Part shown: in pieces, positions 9,018 through 19,857 of the stretch
Numbering within the stretch: the first letter of the stretch is position 1
Layout: each line of letters begins with the position of its first letter
Assembly (NCBI GenBank): GCA_002104905.1
Contig: MCFE01000515.1
Location: 1-63,948, forward strand
Reading direction: 5' to 3'
Source: Basidiobolus meristosporus CBS 931.73
Taxonomy: Eukaryota > Basidiobolomycota > Basidiobolomycetes > Basidiobolales > Basidiobolaceae
DNA length: 63,948 nucleotides
The notes under the pieces: generated by a model
Databases searched by the model: none
What the model saw: only the letters and a program-made list of their open reading frames with translations
Told to the model about the DNA's origin: nothing
Translations under genes and position numbers: made by a program

Positions 9018-10674
9018 CTTCGAAAACTAATAGGTGTCTTTGTTCTCTTGGGGAATAACTCTGGCGAAAGGTCAGCGGAGATCGCGGAGTGTTTCCTCTT
9101 AGGGGCCGGGTTGGTGGACATCGCAGGGTCCTTTCTCTTAGGGAACAGGTCGGGTGATGTGTCGGGTCGACTGGCAGCAAACAAATCTGGCGAAGTATCA
9201 GCTGGCCCCGAGGAGGGCCTCTTTGGAGGGGTCTGCTTAGCACGAGTGCGAGTTGGCTTTAGACTCTCTGGCTCTTTCGTTGGGGAATCATCAAAATTCA
9301 ATAGTCGTTGGATAGATGTCTGAATACGAGCTTTTGAGGCTCGGAAGGAATGAGAATCTAGTATAGGGGAGGAATCCGTATGTGGTTTATCTGAGTGTAA
9401 TGGAGGCGAAGATTTCTTTGTTCTAGACGACGGATGCTCAGCAATCTTTTCATCGTGTGTAGTGTCCTGTAGGATATCATTTGGATTGGGATGCCTCGAT
9501 TTTCCTGCGCTTAAAGAAACAACTCCCCTTTGATCCTGCGAACAACCGGTGAGGGTCCTGTTGATATGGCATTTGCTATCGATCGAAGAGATAGCTGGAG
9601 AATGCTGACCAACACGCTTAGATTTGGTTCTCGCCTGAATTTTTACTACTTCGTCCGGAGGTTTGGATGCAATGCTAGAATCGGAGGTTTCGGTAGATAC
9701 CACTAATGTATATCAGCGTCAACGATATCATACTGGCGGAATATCCGTCATGATATTACCTCTGACTTTCATGAGTTTCTTGATTTTCCGTTTTTTGCTG
9801 TTGAGAAGATCTTTGAACTAATATTGATGAGAATCGGGTGATGGAGATGGCGACTAGAGCTTACCTTATGAACCATGAGCAGCTCCATATCGTCCTTTTC
9901 TTTAACCAAAGCATCTAACTGTTGGTGTAACAAGTGATTTGTGTTCTGAAGTACATTGAGGTCCTTGCGTATTCTCATGTTCTCTTCCTGGATTACGAGC
10001 GATAGATATACTTAATATTCATCACAATAGTTATGTGGCTATCATCTAGTACAACCTGCTCATCCCTCCATAGCTTCAACCAATTACTCCACTCCGCCAC
10101 GGTAGCCTGCTCTTTCAGCGGAACAAGGTCCAGGTGGCCTAAAGCAAACTGGCAGGAAAGGATTAGCACTCGCATTGAAACCTTTGGAATATTATTGAGA
10201 AAAAACCTTATTCCCCTTCTCTAAAGCAAGACTCCATTTCAAAATTTTCTTTACAAGGAAACAACATAACCCGGTCAGAACAGGATCTCTGAAGGGAATT
10301 CAGCCAAGTCCCTTACTGAAGAATCTCGAACTCCGCCTCCATAACTGTCCTCTATCGTACAGCACACCTCTTCGTTGTGTTCATTTGGTAGACCAGAAAA
10401 CGTTTGTTCAGTGAGGCTCAAGTAATCCTCTACATCCATATAACTCGGCTTCACTGTTAACAACTCTTCCACGCTAACTAAGCCCAAGTTTAATCAAGGT
10501 GACCCGGGTTCACCACGTCGTTAGTTACTGACCTGATTTTTTCCAAAAGACTTTACAGTTGGTTAGCGTTACAGTCAAAGCAGTAGCCTTGCCCACATGT
10601 TTCTCCCAAACCGAGCTGAGATAATAGTTCTCTTCCCCGACCGTCAAGGTCAAGAGAAATGGTTTAGAAGACAT
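8987..10674 (-). CDS. XRCC4-like non-homologous end-joining factor, seven exons
   Basis: The proposed exons are 10674-10533, 10477-10317, 10248-10207, 10148-10056, 9987-9865, 9778-9760 (19 nt, least certain) and 9702-8987, giving 431 residues. The N-terminal head matches the XRCC4/Lif1 plan: a beta strand, VWEKHVGKATALTVTLT, FWKKSVSVEEL, then a helix, a short KWSLALEKGNKFALGHLDL strand pair and a helical stalk (IRKDLNVLQNTNHLLHQQL) that looks like the ligase IV-binding coiled coil. The long C-terminal tail is disordered, Ser/Pro/Lys-rich and carries three SP[D/E]LF motifs. XRCC4 stabilises DNA ligase IV during end joining in the nucleus. XLF is the alternative family member. The call rests on fold pattern and a few conserved positions, because the family diverges fast. 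Confidence 0.65.
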
Positions 10675-11820
10675 CGCTTCCAAGTCGTGGAAGCTATTGA
10701 GACTGGACAATATGGCAATGTAAACTAAATATCCATGTATAAACCCCGCCATAACCCCTGATAACCGTTTCGTAAACAAACGTTTAGCCATTAATAGAAC
10801 ATTTATGTGATACATGATTTTCAAATAAATTTATTTACAAATATTTTTATACCCGGAAGAAACCTAATAATGCAATCGAATGTCAATATATGTGGATCCG
10901 AAGTAAAAGGATGGGTAGGTCGGTGTGAAAAGTCAGAAAACCAAAAGGCTCAAAAGTTCTCGGCATCATGTGTCCGAATTAGCATGGAATATTTTGATTG
11001 TATCATCATAAAAGAGGGAGGTCAGGGGAGGTATTGGGCAGACATTTACCTAGGGTTTCACCGGTATTTACAGCCTAACGAGCAATACTATGGGTTCAAT
11101 TCGTTGACATATCTAGGAGGCTATGTAAGTAATGGTTCAGATAAATAGATAAATTGCATGTCGGTGAGATCAGGGAATAGTTGTGTCAACCTAATGGTTC
11201 AGTATTTGATAGTACTTTTCCAAGCATCATTTCACCCGACAATACAACGTGCAGAGTACTTACAAGTTGAACTTCGTACTGAGGCCAAGGACATCTGGAA
11301 AAGGTTCAGAAATTAGTACTTGGCCGAGGGAAATAAGATATTTCCGATGTTTGAAGTGACTCAGATTTTTGGCTGATGCTTATATTATCGCCATGGAAAA
11401 GATAGTCCGACTGGGGCGGCAAAGCAATCATCATATCACATTCGGAACATTGCTGGTTATATGAAAGAGACTTACCAAGTTGCGTAGAAGATACTGTTCC
11501 GGAAGCCACTAGTGCGGTATATATATTCGCGGTCGAAATCAGGGTTCCCCTGCTGAATACTGAAAATCATTTTTTCTCTCTATGAAAAAAAACCTGGTGT
11601 TCTGGTGATTGGCTGGATTTGGTTGCAATAGAATTTATTGTTATTTGATGGTCTATGGTGAGGATTCTTGGACAAGGCCACGCAGGCGTGATAATCAGAT
11701 AGGAAAACTGTACAACATGCTTGGGATATACCATGTGGATTCGAGGCACCATCAAATAATCGGGGATTAAAATGCGATTGTACTTCATCAAAAAAGGCGC
11801 TCCATGCAGCTCGAATTGCC
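10675..11820. other. Unresolved region between XRCC4-like and ARL3 genes
   Basis: About 1.1 kb with several good splice-like signals but no recognised product. A plus-strand frame (about 10807-11148) ends at a GTAAGT after LTYLGGY. On the minus strand, 11565 to about 11230 offers two possible short exons with TACTAAT...TTTTCCAG between them. Either strand could carry a small spliced gene; I could not build a convincing protein on either. Confidence 0.3.
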
Positions 11821-12735
11821 TTAACGTAGGACCGGGGGTCTATTCTCAACATTACGCTCCAAACGGAAATGTAGCCAATCAATGGCCTCCTTGACTCCCT
11901 CTCTACGGAGTGGTATAGTGACTGTTTAGAAAGCCGCAACTGGGGGACGTTCACTGTTTGTGGCTACTTACCCATTGAGTGCTGAGATTGGCATAACCTT
12001 ACTATCACGGGCATCAAGGCTTAACGCGATTTTGTTGAAGATTTCTTTAATCTCCTCTACTTTGAGCGCGTTGGGCAAATCCTGCTTATTTGCCAGCATA
12101 ATAACCGGAACTCCTTCGGTGGAATCGTGCGCCACCATGCTCTCTACGGGTAGTCGTAAAAAAGGGGAGGATAAAGGGCTAAGTAAAGCAAGCATCGAAT
12201 GGCTCAACCACCGTACTGGATGACTATTTACCAAATGCTTCACGACACTCTTGCAGTCTAGAGGAGTCAGTGGAATCGACTACAAACACTATACCGTGAC
12301 ATTCCTTATAGTACTTCTCCCACAAGGTACGCAGATCCCTTTGCCCTCCCAAGTCCCAAAAGTTTACTCTGGTCTTTCCAATGACAATCTTCCCAACTAA
12401 TACGGAGATGGGTTAACCACAAGTGGGCACGTAGCATCTAGGTGCTCCGACTTATGACGAGGGATGTCCGCTACTTACTGTTCAGACCAACGGTGGGCGC
12501 AATCTTTTCTGGTGCTAGACCTCTACTACCAGTGAATACATTCTTGATCTTTTCCAAGAGAGTCTAATAAACATTGCGAGGCAATAGTGAGTTGGTAAGC
12601 ACCCGCCACTGAATGGAAAGGAAACTGTCGTTGGTTGCTTACGGTTTTCCCGGCGTTGTCCAAACCCAAAATGATCACATAGTACTCTTCAGTCCGGGTC
12701 ATATATTTATAGAAGCCATTAAGTAGTGTATACAT
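11821..12735 (-). CDS. ARL3: Arf-like GTPase ARL3/ARFRP1 (Golgi), five exons
   Basis: The exons 12735-12643, 12563-12479, 12396-12232, 12143-11972 and 11902-11821 join cleanly in phase to 198 residues, the length of yeast Arl3. GTPase motifs are in order: P-loop GLDNAGKT, switch I Thr (APTVGLN), WDLGGQ, NKQD and the SAL G5 motif. The N-terminus MYTLLNGFYKYM lacks Gly2, so it cannot be myristoylated. Arl3/ARFRP1 proteins are instead N-acetylated and recruited to the trans-Golgi through Sys1, where they act upstream of Arl1 and golgins. The C-terminus NVENRPPVLR matches the ARFRP1 NVHRPP-type ending. Intron sizes run from about 69 to about 90 nt, longer than most in this window. Confidence 0.92.
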
Positions 12736-12934
12736 GTTAAAAGTTAAGCTTTGAATGGAGCTGAGGATAGCGAGTTTGATGAAAAGTCACAATGTCAGGT
12801 GAACTGAGGAATCAAGGGGAGTGTAGCTTTCTGTTTAATCGTATTCATCATCATAAAGCATGATCTGACACAACGTAAGCATCACGTGAAATGTATGGAT
12901 GCTGCCCTTCAAATTTATTGTGCATTTGTCAAGG

Positions 12935-14003
12935 TTAGAAACTTTGATTAGGAGCTAATGCTAACACAGTAAACTGTAGAAGATCTGGGTCACGCTCCAT
13001 GAATTGCTTGATGACTTTGGCCCCGTCCTGTTAGCAGTGGAGACGATCAGTTGGGTGGAAAAATGGTTCAAATGGCGGGGATTACCTTCAAAAGGGATGT
13101 GCACTTTCCATGATTGATAGGGAATGGTTTGCGGCCATCGAGCTCGTATATTTCTCCATCACGCTCAATAAAGCAGATGAAGTGGAGGTCGATGTCGTCC
13201 TCCGCGTTTGGTGCCTAGCAATGCGAATGAGTACAATCCACTTGGAGCTTCACTGTGCTCTGGGACATACTTCTGTTTGGCCGCCTTGTGCAGTTGCTTG
13301 ATGTGCTTGCGCAATCTCTCCGCTGGTCTCCAGCGTCTTGGCTCTGTCGTCAGGATTCAATGACTGCGTCTTGGCAAGGAAGTTCTTTAATGGCCCTTCC
13401 ACTGAAACATGATTTGAGTTTGATTCGATTCACACAAGATATACGAGTCCCCAACTTACGAATTTCTATCTTATCCATGGTATTGGCTAGAGAGTGCAGA
13501 ACCGCAATAGAGCCACAAGCGTTACGTATCGTTTGTTTCATAAAGTACACTTTGTCGCTGAGGGGTTGCCCAGTTTCGTGTAATTTCTTGCTTTCTTCAA
13601 GGCGGAATTTCTCATACTAGATGTTCATGCAAGTATCAGAGAGGGCGTTGCCAAATATCCTGAAGTTGAACTCAACTTACCCCAGGAGTGATAGGGAACA
13701 GCAACAAAAGTGCTACACAAGGTTGGGGGACCATTTGTAGTAAATCCTCGTCCAGTCCTGTAAAATTACCCTTTAGTTTGTAGATTCAGAAAACTACAGT
13801 ACGAAAGTAGTGAAGCATACCCCAAACATCATTATACCCCCATAATTCACTAACTCCAAGATTATGAATGAACTAAAGGCCGCAGGTTAGCCGCTATGCA
13901 CAGCTACGAAGATAACAATATACTAAAATGAACCTACTTGATTCATAACCTCTGGGTTAGATTCTAAGGGGACCCATGCAATTTCAGCTTTTTTGCTCGC
14001 CAT
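12935..14003 (-). CDS. Ubiquitin C-terminal hydrolase, UCHL3/YUH1 type
   Basis: Seven exons starting at 14003 ([20 protein letters not shown]) give about 234 residues, close to human UCHL3 (230). The peptidase C12 triad is intact: Cys in QTIRNACGS, His in DLHFICF and Asp in [10 protein letters not shown]. The oxyanion Gln lies in MKQT. The insert between catalytic Cys and His (crossover loop, ending GGQTE then APNAED) has the usual length. The enzyme trims small adducts and C-terminal extensions from ubiquitin and NEDD8/Rub1 precursors in cytosol and nucleus. The last exon follows a CACTGCTAACAG acceptor and ends LALAPNQSF. Every intron joins in phase, so the gene looks functional. Confidence 0.9.
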
Positions 14004-14555
14004 TTGAAGTGAAGAAAACTTGCCAGTGGCAATAGCAATGCACGTTGTTATTGCTTTTGTGACTGGAATTCACTGCAATGATTATTACGTAGTGGGCATC
14101 TTGATACCCTATTCTATTACGAGCCAATTTGATATAAGATGTTCTAGTATAGTAGACATTGGTATTATGAATCCAATTACCTTGGGGAAAAGGACTTTTA
14201 CCTGATCAAGTAAAATTCAGGAAACTCATATGATTGAATCAATACTCAATATATCGCCATCCGATATGCACATGGGCCACATCAAATGTCGCCATTTAAC
14301 TATTGTATGAGAACCTGGTTTTATACACCTTGCTAGGTGAGATGGTGTGGTATGGAACATGGGACATGGGACATGGGATTGGTATGGCTAGGATCTGCTC
14401 ACACGCTCATCTCAATGCTTGTATAAATAGCTGGCGTACTCCGACTCAAAGTACTCAGTGCGTAGCGTATTTACTCCTATTCCTACTAGAGCCACAACAG
14501 CCTCTTCCCCTCAAGCCTAACCTCCATCACCTTCAACAGCAGCAGCAGCAACAAA
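14004..14555. other. Intergenic region with peroxiredoxin copy 1 promoter
   Basis: From 14368 to the ATG at 14556, the 188 bases are essentially identical to the same stretch before copy 2 (16885-17072), without indels. It contains TATAAATA at 14422-14429 and a CAGCAGCAGCAGCAACA run just before the start. The part before 14368 is unrelated to the region before copy 2 and shows no gene. Confidence 0.6.
14422..14429 (+). promoter_or_regulatory. TATA box of peroxiredoxin copy 1
   Basis: TATAAATA about 127-134 bases before the ATG, conserved in copy 2 at 16939-16946. The 5' leader would be roughly 100 nt. Confidence 0.55.
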
Positions 14556-15218
14556 ATGTCAGCTCTTCGTCTCGGTAGCGTTGCCCCTGATTTTGAAGCC
14601 AAGACCACCAAGGGCCCCATCTCCTTCCACAACTGGATCGGTGACTCCTGGGCTGTCCTCTTCTCCCACCCTGCCGACTTCACTCCGGTCTGCACCACCG
14701 AGCTTGGCGAGGTTGCCAAGCTGGCGCGCGAGTTCGAGAAGCGTGGAGTGAAGGCAATCGGACTTTCCACCAACGACCTCGGTGACCACGAACAATGGAT
14801 CGAGGACATCAACGAGGTTGGCAATGTCGATGTTCAGTTCCCCATCATCGCCGATGCCGACCGCAAGGTAGCCACCCTTTATGACATGTTGGACTCTGAG
14901 GAGCATGACGCCAGCAACGTGGTGAACGGAATCCCCTTCACCGTGCGCAGCGTGTTCATCATTGACCCAGCCAAGAAGATCCGTCTCGTGATCGTGTACC
15001 CAGCCAGCTGTGGACGCAACTTTGATGAGATCCTTCGAGTGATCGACTCCCTCCAGCTCACCGACAGAAAGAAGATCGCCACACCAGCCAACTGGACACC
15101 TGGCAAGGATGTGATTGTGCATGTGAGCGTGAGCAACGAAGAGGCAGAGAAGGAGTTCCCAGGCTTCAGACAAGTGAAACCCTACCTTCGCTTTGCTTCC
15201 CTACCAGCTGATGCTTAA
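14556..15218 (+). CDS. 1-Cys peroxiredoxin (PRDX6 type), copy 1
   Basis: This intronless gene encodes 220 residues. It carries the peroxidatic site PADFTPVCTTE (Cys at about 46) with Thr before it and the conserved Arg in NGIPFTVRSVFIID. The extended C-terminal dimer domain (TPANWTPGKDVIVHVSVSNEEA) marks the PRDX6/1-Cys subfamily. There is a further Cys (YPASCGRN), but no resolving Cys of the typical 2-Cys kind. The enzyme reduces H2O2 and lipid or alkyl hydroperoxides; in fungi it is cytosolic or mitochondrial, and no targeting peptide is visible here. Copy 2 encodes exactly the same protein 2,517 bp downstream. Codon use is strongly biased to C-ending codons compared with neighbours, consistent with high expression. 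Confidence 0.95.
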   Translation: MSALRLGSVAPDFEAKTTKGPISFHNWIGDSWAVLFSHPADFTPVCTTELGEVAKLAREFEKRGVKAIGLSTNDLGDHEQWIEDINEVGNVDVQFPIIADADRKVATLYDMLDSEEHDASNVVNGIPFTVRSVFIIDPAKKIRLVIVYPASCGRNFDEILRVIDSLQLTDRKKIATPANWTPGKDVIVHVSVSNEEAEKEFPGFRQVKPYLRFASLPADA

Positions 15219-15487
15219 TTTCATACATTCACGATCTAAGCTTGCATTTTCAATACAAACTGAATAATAAATGGGTTAGACAGGATATTTTTGGAATTGG
15301 AGTAGAAGCTGTGCTGTCATACCGAGAATACCATCCAATGGTTCATAAGAGAACCATTAATATGGGAAAATTCAACAGAATTCCATTGTATTACAAAGGA
15401 AGAGATATACGAAAAGAAACAGGTTTTGGGCTGCTAACAAATATAAAACTTGCAAGTTGTAGGATTTTGGGATTCATTCATGTTTCT

Positions 15488-16420
15488 ATGAGCCGAGAGA
15501 TTAGTTACGTGATCATTGGTGATACTTCAAAAAAAAGTAGCTACGGCCCACCATTCCGAATTATATTCGCCACACCTGGTATCAAGGATGGCTCTGGTTA
15601 CGAAGTAGAGGAGTGCCTTAACCGCTCCACCTTTGAGTTTATCCACGAATTTGACATCGATAATGCCTTCATCGTGTACAGAGAGCTGCGACTCAAACAG
15701 ACCATCGCCACCGTCTTTTACACCAGAATGAGACTTAAGAACGGCCAGATCGCTTTCTTGGAATGTACAATAAGCTTTTGTTACAAGTGGGTGGTAGGAA
15801 CTTGTCGAATTATAGACTCGGTCAACGTAGTAGATTTCTGGAGTAAGTTCACCTTCATACCATTCTCCCCATATCAAGGAACTCAACCAGTGTGTGTAGG
15901 CCGTAATGCACTTTCCGAAGCAATCTATCTGATTGATGAGGACGGAGTCACGATAGTAGTATGTGGATTGTTTCTCATTATTTTCTAGGCTCAAACACTA
16001 AGAGGGTTCCACACGTAGAGGGAGAGAATGGTTTACAAACGAAGTTGTGACTATTTTTCTAGTATAACCTATCAAGATCCATTCAACTACACCACCGGGG
16101 AGATGGAGATGCGAGCAGCGTTTGTATTGAACCACTACACTGAACGCTGCGATGTCATATTTTGCACGGAGTCGGTCGAATGGCTGTTCGGACTGAACCC
16201 CAAGGAGGTGGTGGGATCAACCTTTTTCCAATACATACACGTCAATGATTTGGAGGACGTCTATGCCGAAATCGATGATCTCAAGAGCACAGGCTCGATC
16301 ACCAAATGCTACTTTACCATTAGCTGTCCGAAAGGGAACATCGAGGTTGAAATGCATGGGATCCATACCAGAGATGGACTAGCCATTATTGTTAGAGAAG
16401 ATAAATTGAATGAACCGTAA
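15488..16420 (+). CDS. Small PAS-PAS domain protein between the peroxiredoxin copies
   Basis: Proposed exons 15488-15958, 15989-16014 and 16063-16420 give about 284 residues. Intron 1 would be only 30 nt (GTATGT...TTTTCTAG), so its donor is uncertain; intron 2 is 48 nt. Domain 1 (SGYEVEECLNRSTFEFIHEFD onward) and domain 2 (VEWLFGLNPKEVVGSTFFQYIHVNDLEDV onward) both follow the PAS pattern. The second has the G-x-x-x-x-x-x-V-G-x-x-x-F-x-x-x-x-H-x-x-D core. There is no LOV-type GRNCRFLQ motif, so flavin photochemistry is not indicated. No zinc finger or kinase is attached. PAS-only proteins are common in early-diverging fungi, usually with unknown ligands. The start at 15488 is the first sensible Met; upstream exons are possible. 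Confidence 0.6.
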
Positions 16421-16715
16421 TCTTGTCGATCCTAATTTATTGATTAATATTTCTCCCAGTTCTTGTAACATACCCACCATCTTCACCAGTTGTGACTCCC
16501 TAAACAAGCTTTAGAAACATGTATCCACTCATAACCCTCTCCAATTAGAAACATGTACCCACCAGTCTCTACCGCGCTCTTCTCCAATTGGATATGGCTA
16601 ACACGTCATCCAAAAGTGCAGGATGATTAAATTCGTAGGCAAGATGTCGCCATCACATATACATGGACCGCTCTCTAATGTCGCCATTTGACAATGTCGG
16701 TGACAATTTGCAATA

Positions 16716-16785
16716 TTCCTTTGGATTGATATGGGTGTGTGTAAGGATTCTTCCTTTGGATTGATATGGGTGTGTGTAAGGATTC
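16716..16785. repeat. Perfect 35-bp tandem duplication
   Basis: The 35-bp unit beginning TTCCTTTGGATTGATATGGG occurs twice head to tail (16716-16750, 16751-16785). Just downstream (about 16828-16862) is a short GTGCAGTG-type microsatellite. Both lie just upstream of the duplicated peroxiredoxin promoter block. Confidence 0.85.
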
Positions 16786-16938
16786 GCAATTTAAGGTTTG
16801 ATGAGTGCAGGGTGGTATAGTGTGATGTGGTGCAGTGGTGCAGTGGTGCAGTGATGCAGTGATGTGGTATGGGATATGGGATATGGGACATGGGATTGGT
16901 ATGGCTAGGATCTGCTCACACGCTCATCTCAATGCTTG

Positions 16939-16946
16939 TATAAATA
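16939..16946 (+). promoter_or_regulatory. TATA box of peroxiredoxin copy 2
   Basis: TATAAATA in the same context as copy 1. Confidence 0.55.
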
Positions 16947-17072
16947 GCTGGCGTACTCCGACTCAAAGTACTCAGTGCGTAGCGTATTTACTCCTATTCC
17001 TACTAGAGCCACAACAGCCTCTTCCCCTCAAGCCTAACCTCCATCACCTTCAACAGCAGCAGCAGCAACAAA

Positions 17073-17735
17073 ATGTCAGCTCTTCGTCTCGGTAGCGTTG
17101 CCCCTGATTTTGAAGCCAAGACCACCAAGGGCCCCATCTCCTTCCACAACTGGATCGGTGACTCCTGGGCTGTCCTCTTCTCCCACCCTGCCGACTTCAC
17201 TCCGGTCTGCACCACCGAGCTTGGCGAGGTTGCCAAGCTGGCGCGCGAGTTCGAGAAGCGTGGAGTGAAGGCAATCGGACTTTCCACCAACGACCTCGGT
17301 GACCACGAACAATGGATCGAGGACATCAACGAGGTTGGCAATGTCGATGTTCAGTTCCCCATCATCGCCGATGCCGACCGCAAGGTAGCCACCCTCTATG
17401 ACATGTTGGACTCTGAGGAGCATGACGCCAGCAATGTGGTGAACGGAATCCCCTTCACCGTGCGCAGCGTGTTCATCATTGACCCAGCCAAGAAGATCCG
17501 TCTCGTGATCGTGTACCCAGCCAGCTGTGGACGCAACTTTGATGAGATCCTTCGAGTGATCGACTCCCTCCAGCTCACCGACAGAAAGAAGATCGCCACA
17601 CCAGCCAACTGGACACCTGGCAAGGATGTGATTGTGCATGTGAGCGTGAGCAACGAAGAGGCAGAGAAGGAGTTCCCAGGCTTCAGACAAGTGAAACCCT
17701 ACCTTCGCTTCGCTTCCCTACCAGCCGATGCTTAA
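17073..17735 (+). CDS. 1-Cys peroxiredoxin (PRDX6 type), copy 2
   Basis: It encodes the same 220 residues as copy 1. By eye I find only four nucleotide differences, all synonymous and third-position C/T changes. Identity begins at 16885 (188 bp upstream of the ATG) and is lost immediately after the stop codon: the 3' regions at 15219 and 17736 are unrelated. Promoter and leader are shared, so both copies should be expressed from the same signals but may differ in mRNA stability through their 3' ends. A recent duplication or ongoing gene conversion would explain this. Function is as for copy 1. Confidence 0.95.
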   Translation: MSALRLGSVAPDFEAKTTKGPISFHNWIGDSWAVLFSHPADFTPVCTTELGEVAKLAREFEKRGVKAIGLSTNDLGDHEQWIEDINEVGNVDVQFPIIADADRKVATLYDMLDSEEHDASNVVNGIPFTVRSVFIIDPAKKIRLVIVYPASCGRNFDEILRVIDSLQLTDRKKIATPANWTPGKDVIVHVSVSNEEAEKEFPGFRQVKPYLRFASLPADA

Positions 17736-18050
17736 AATTACTATGCCATCAAATATTACATATAATTTGAAATAAATTTTGCATACAATGAGTCCAGATC
17801 ACTAAAAACCAATGAAGAGATGGCTAACTATATCCAGCGAGCTAGTACCAAATCAACATGGCTGCATCCCTAAATGAGCATTTGATCGGCGCCAAAACTT
17901 CAATAAGCCACGCATTTATGATTCGTCTTGCTAGGGAATGATTTATTTCTATGCAGTGTGTATTCAACAATAATTAATGGGGCTACCAACCCTAGTTTTG
18001 CAAGATATGGAAGACATGTATCTAAATCTGCCTCATGGATGGAATGCAAA

Positions 18051-19857
18051 TCACACGGACGCCCCGAGGAGCGCCGTTCTCTCATCCGGTTTTTCCGGGC
18101 CTCCACCATATTCATCGTAGCCAAGACTGGAGTTGCATCGAGCGTGTCCTTGGTGTTTGTGTTTCAGATGGTCTGGAACATCATTCCGATTGGAGCTAAA
18201 TGATAATCCCTTAGGCCACTTCTTGTTGTCTGCCGGAACGGTTAGCAGTTCGCATTTCGGATGCGGAGCCATCGCGGTAGTTTCCGAGCGACGCCGTATT
18301 CTGGGCTTGATACCACGTATGACTCGCACCTTCTTGGCAATGTCAACGAATACGTCGGTCTCGTCAACAATTTCCTCTTGTATAATCTCCTCGAGCACAT
18401 CTTCCAACGTGATGATTCCGATGGGCCTTGAAGGGTTGGCCGAGTCGATCACTTGGGCCATGTGACCTGGTTGAAGAGGTGAGCGGACATAGGAAAAATA
18501 AAGACCAGACAAGAAAGAACTTACTTCCTCCTTCTTGGAACCTATTCAGTAAATCAAACAAGGACTCTTGTAGGTTGACCTTGGGGCTATCGAATATTTT
18601 CACCTCGCTGATGGGAACCGCATCTTCCGGGTTGAGGAGGATCAAGTTCTGAAAACACAAGAAACCGTTATTCTGGCGGTCCAGTTATCTAAAAATCCAC
18701 ACACACATACTTTGACCAGCAATACACCGATGATGTTGCTTTCATTTCCTTTGAAGATGGGGATTCGGCTATGACCGGCACGTAAAATATTGGTCATCGT
18801 CTCTCGGTCCAATTTGGATTCATAGCTAAGCGAGAAGACGAATTTCATGGGGGTCATAACCTCCTTGACCGTCTTGCTACTCAGATCCAGGGCTCCCTGG
18901 ATGATTGTTACTTCGTCGTGTGATAAAGAACCACCTTGAGTGCTCTCGTGTAAAGAGACAAGCTCTCGAAGCTCTGTAAAGTAGCGTGTTTAGTAAAGAA
19001 GCATGTATTAGGATGCAATAAATTTTCGGATAGATACCAGCACGACGGTAGATTACACCATGATGCTCACCCAAAACCCAATCCAGTAAAGAGGCAATCG
19101 GATAAGCAATGATCCACTAAAAACAACGTATGAAACCACAACAACCATCGCAAACTACGATACAACCTCGCTTACCATGATCCAAATGAGAATACGAACA
19201 GGCCTATTTTTATCGGCGACAGGATATTAGCATATATGCTGACATTAAAACACTTCACTATGGCTACATACCACGCAAAAAAGGCACCGATTCTTAGACC
19301 ATGACGAGAGCACACAGATTGGGGTATAATCTCGCCAAACAGTACAATCAGACCAGTAGACACCAAGATAGCCGTCAACCCCCCTCCACCGAACAGGGAG
19401 TCGAACAAAATGGGCAGCGTCTCGTTCACCAAAGTATTGGTTAGCAACAAGGTGACCAACAGAAGATGCCCGTTTTCACGAATCGGTTGGATCCTTGCCG
19501 CGTATTTTCTTTGTTTTTCGTCTCCGGAAGTGGCCAGGATATGTAGATTGGTCTGGTCCAAAGACATGAGACCAAGGGTCAACCCTACAGGAAAAAGCGT
19601 GGTCAAGGAACGCACTACGGTACTCGGATCTGCGTCGACAGCAAAGGCTTACCTGCTACCAGACCGCCCAATAGAACTAGAAACACTGCACCACAAAGGT
19701 ACAACCAAAACAGGGGGCCAGTCACCACTTTATGCTTCATGGTTTCGACAACGACTGACGACCCAGGGATGGGGGCAGCCCATACTGCCATGAAGGCTCT
19801 GGATATCAGCACCGCCAGCCCTGAGCCCTTCAATAAAGGCAACCGATGGGTACTCAT
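18051..19857 (-). CDS. CNNM/Mam3-type membrane protein (DUF21 plus CBS pair)
   Basis: This is a multi-exon minus-strand gene starting MSTHRLPLL at 19857. The N-terminal half holds the DUF21/CNNM transmembrane block (FWLYLCGAVFLVLLGGLVAG, LTLGLMSLDQTNL, LLLVTLLLTNTLVNE, GEIIPQSVCSRHGLRIGAF). An acidic linker follows (GALDLSSKTVKEVMTP), then a CBS pair (HSRIPIFKGNESNIIGVLLVK and GIITLEDVLEEIIQEEIVDE). Exons were traced through PVRILIWIM, WIIAYPIASLLDWVLGEHHG and the CBS region; I did not fix every boundary. CNNM proteins mediate or regulate Mg2+ transport; yeast Mam3 is vacuolar and affects Mg/Mn/Cu homeostasis. The C-terminal ERTALL fits the [DE]xxxL[LI] AP-3 sorting signal, which suits a vacuolar location. 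Confidence 0.88.

Noticed and set aside
14559-15173. Long minus-strand open frames opposite the peroxiredoxin genes (also at 17076-17690)
   Set aside because: They are caused by biased codon use in the sense gene. They duplicate along with it and show no own family features.
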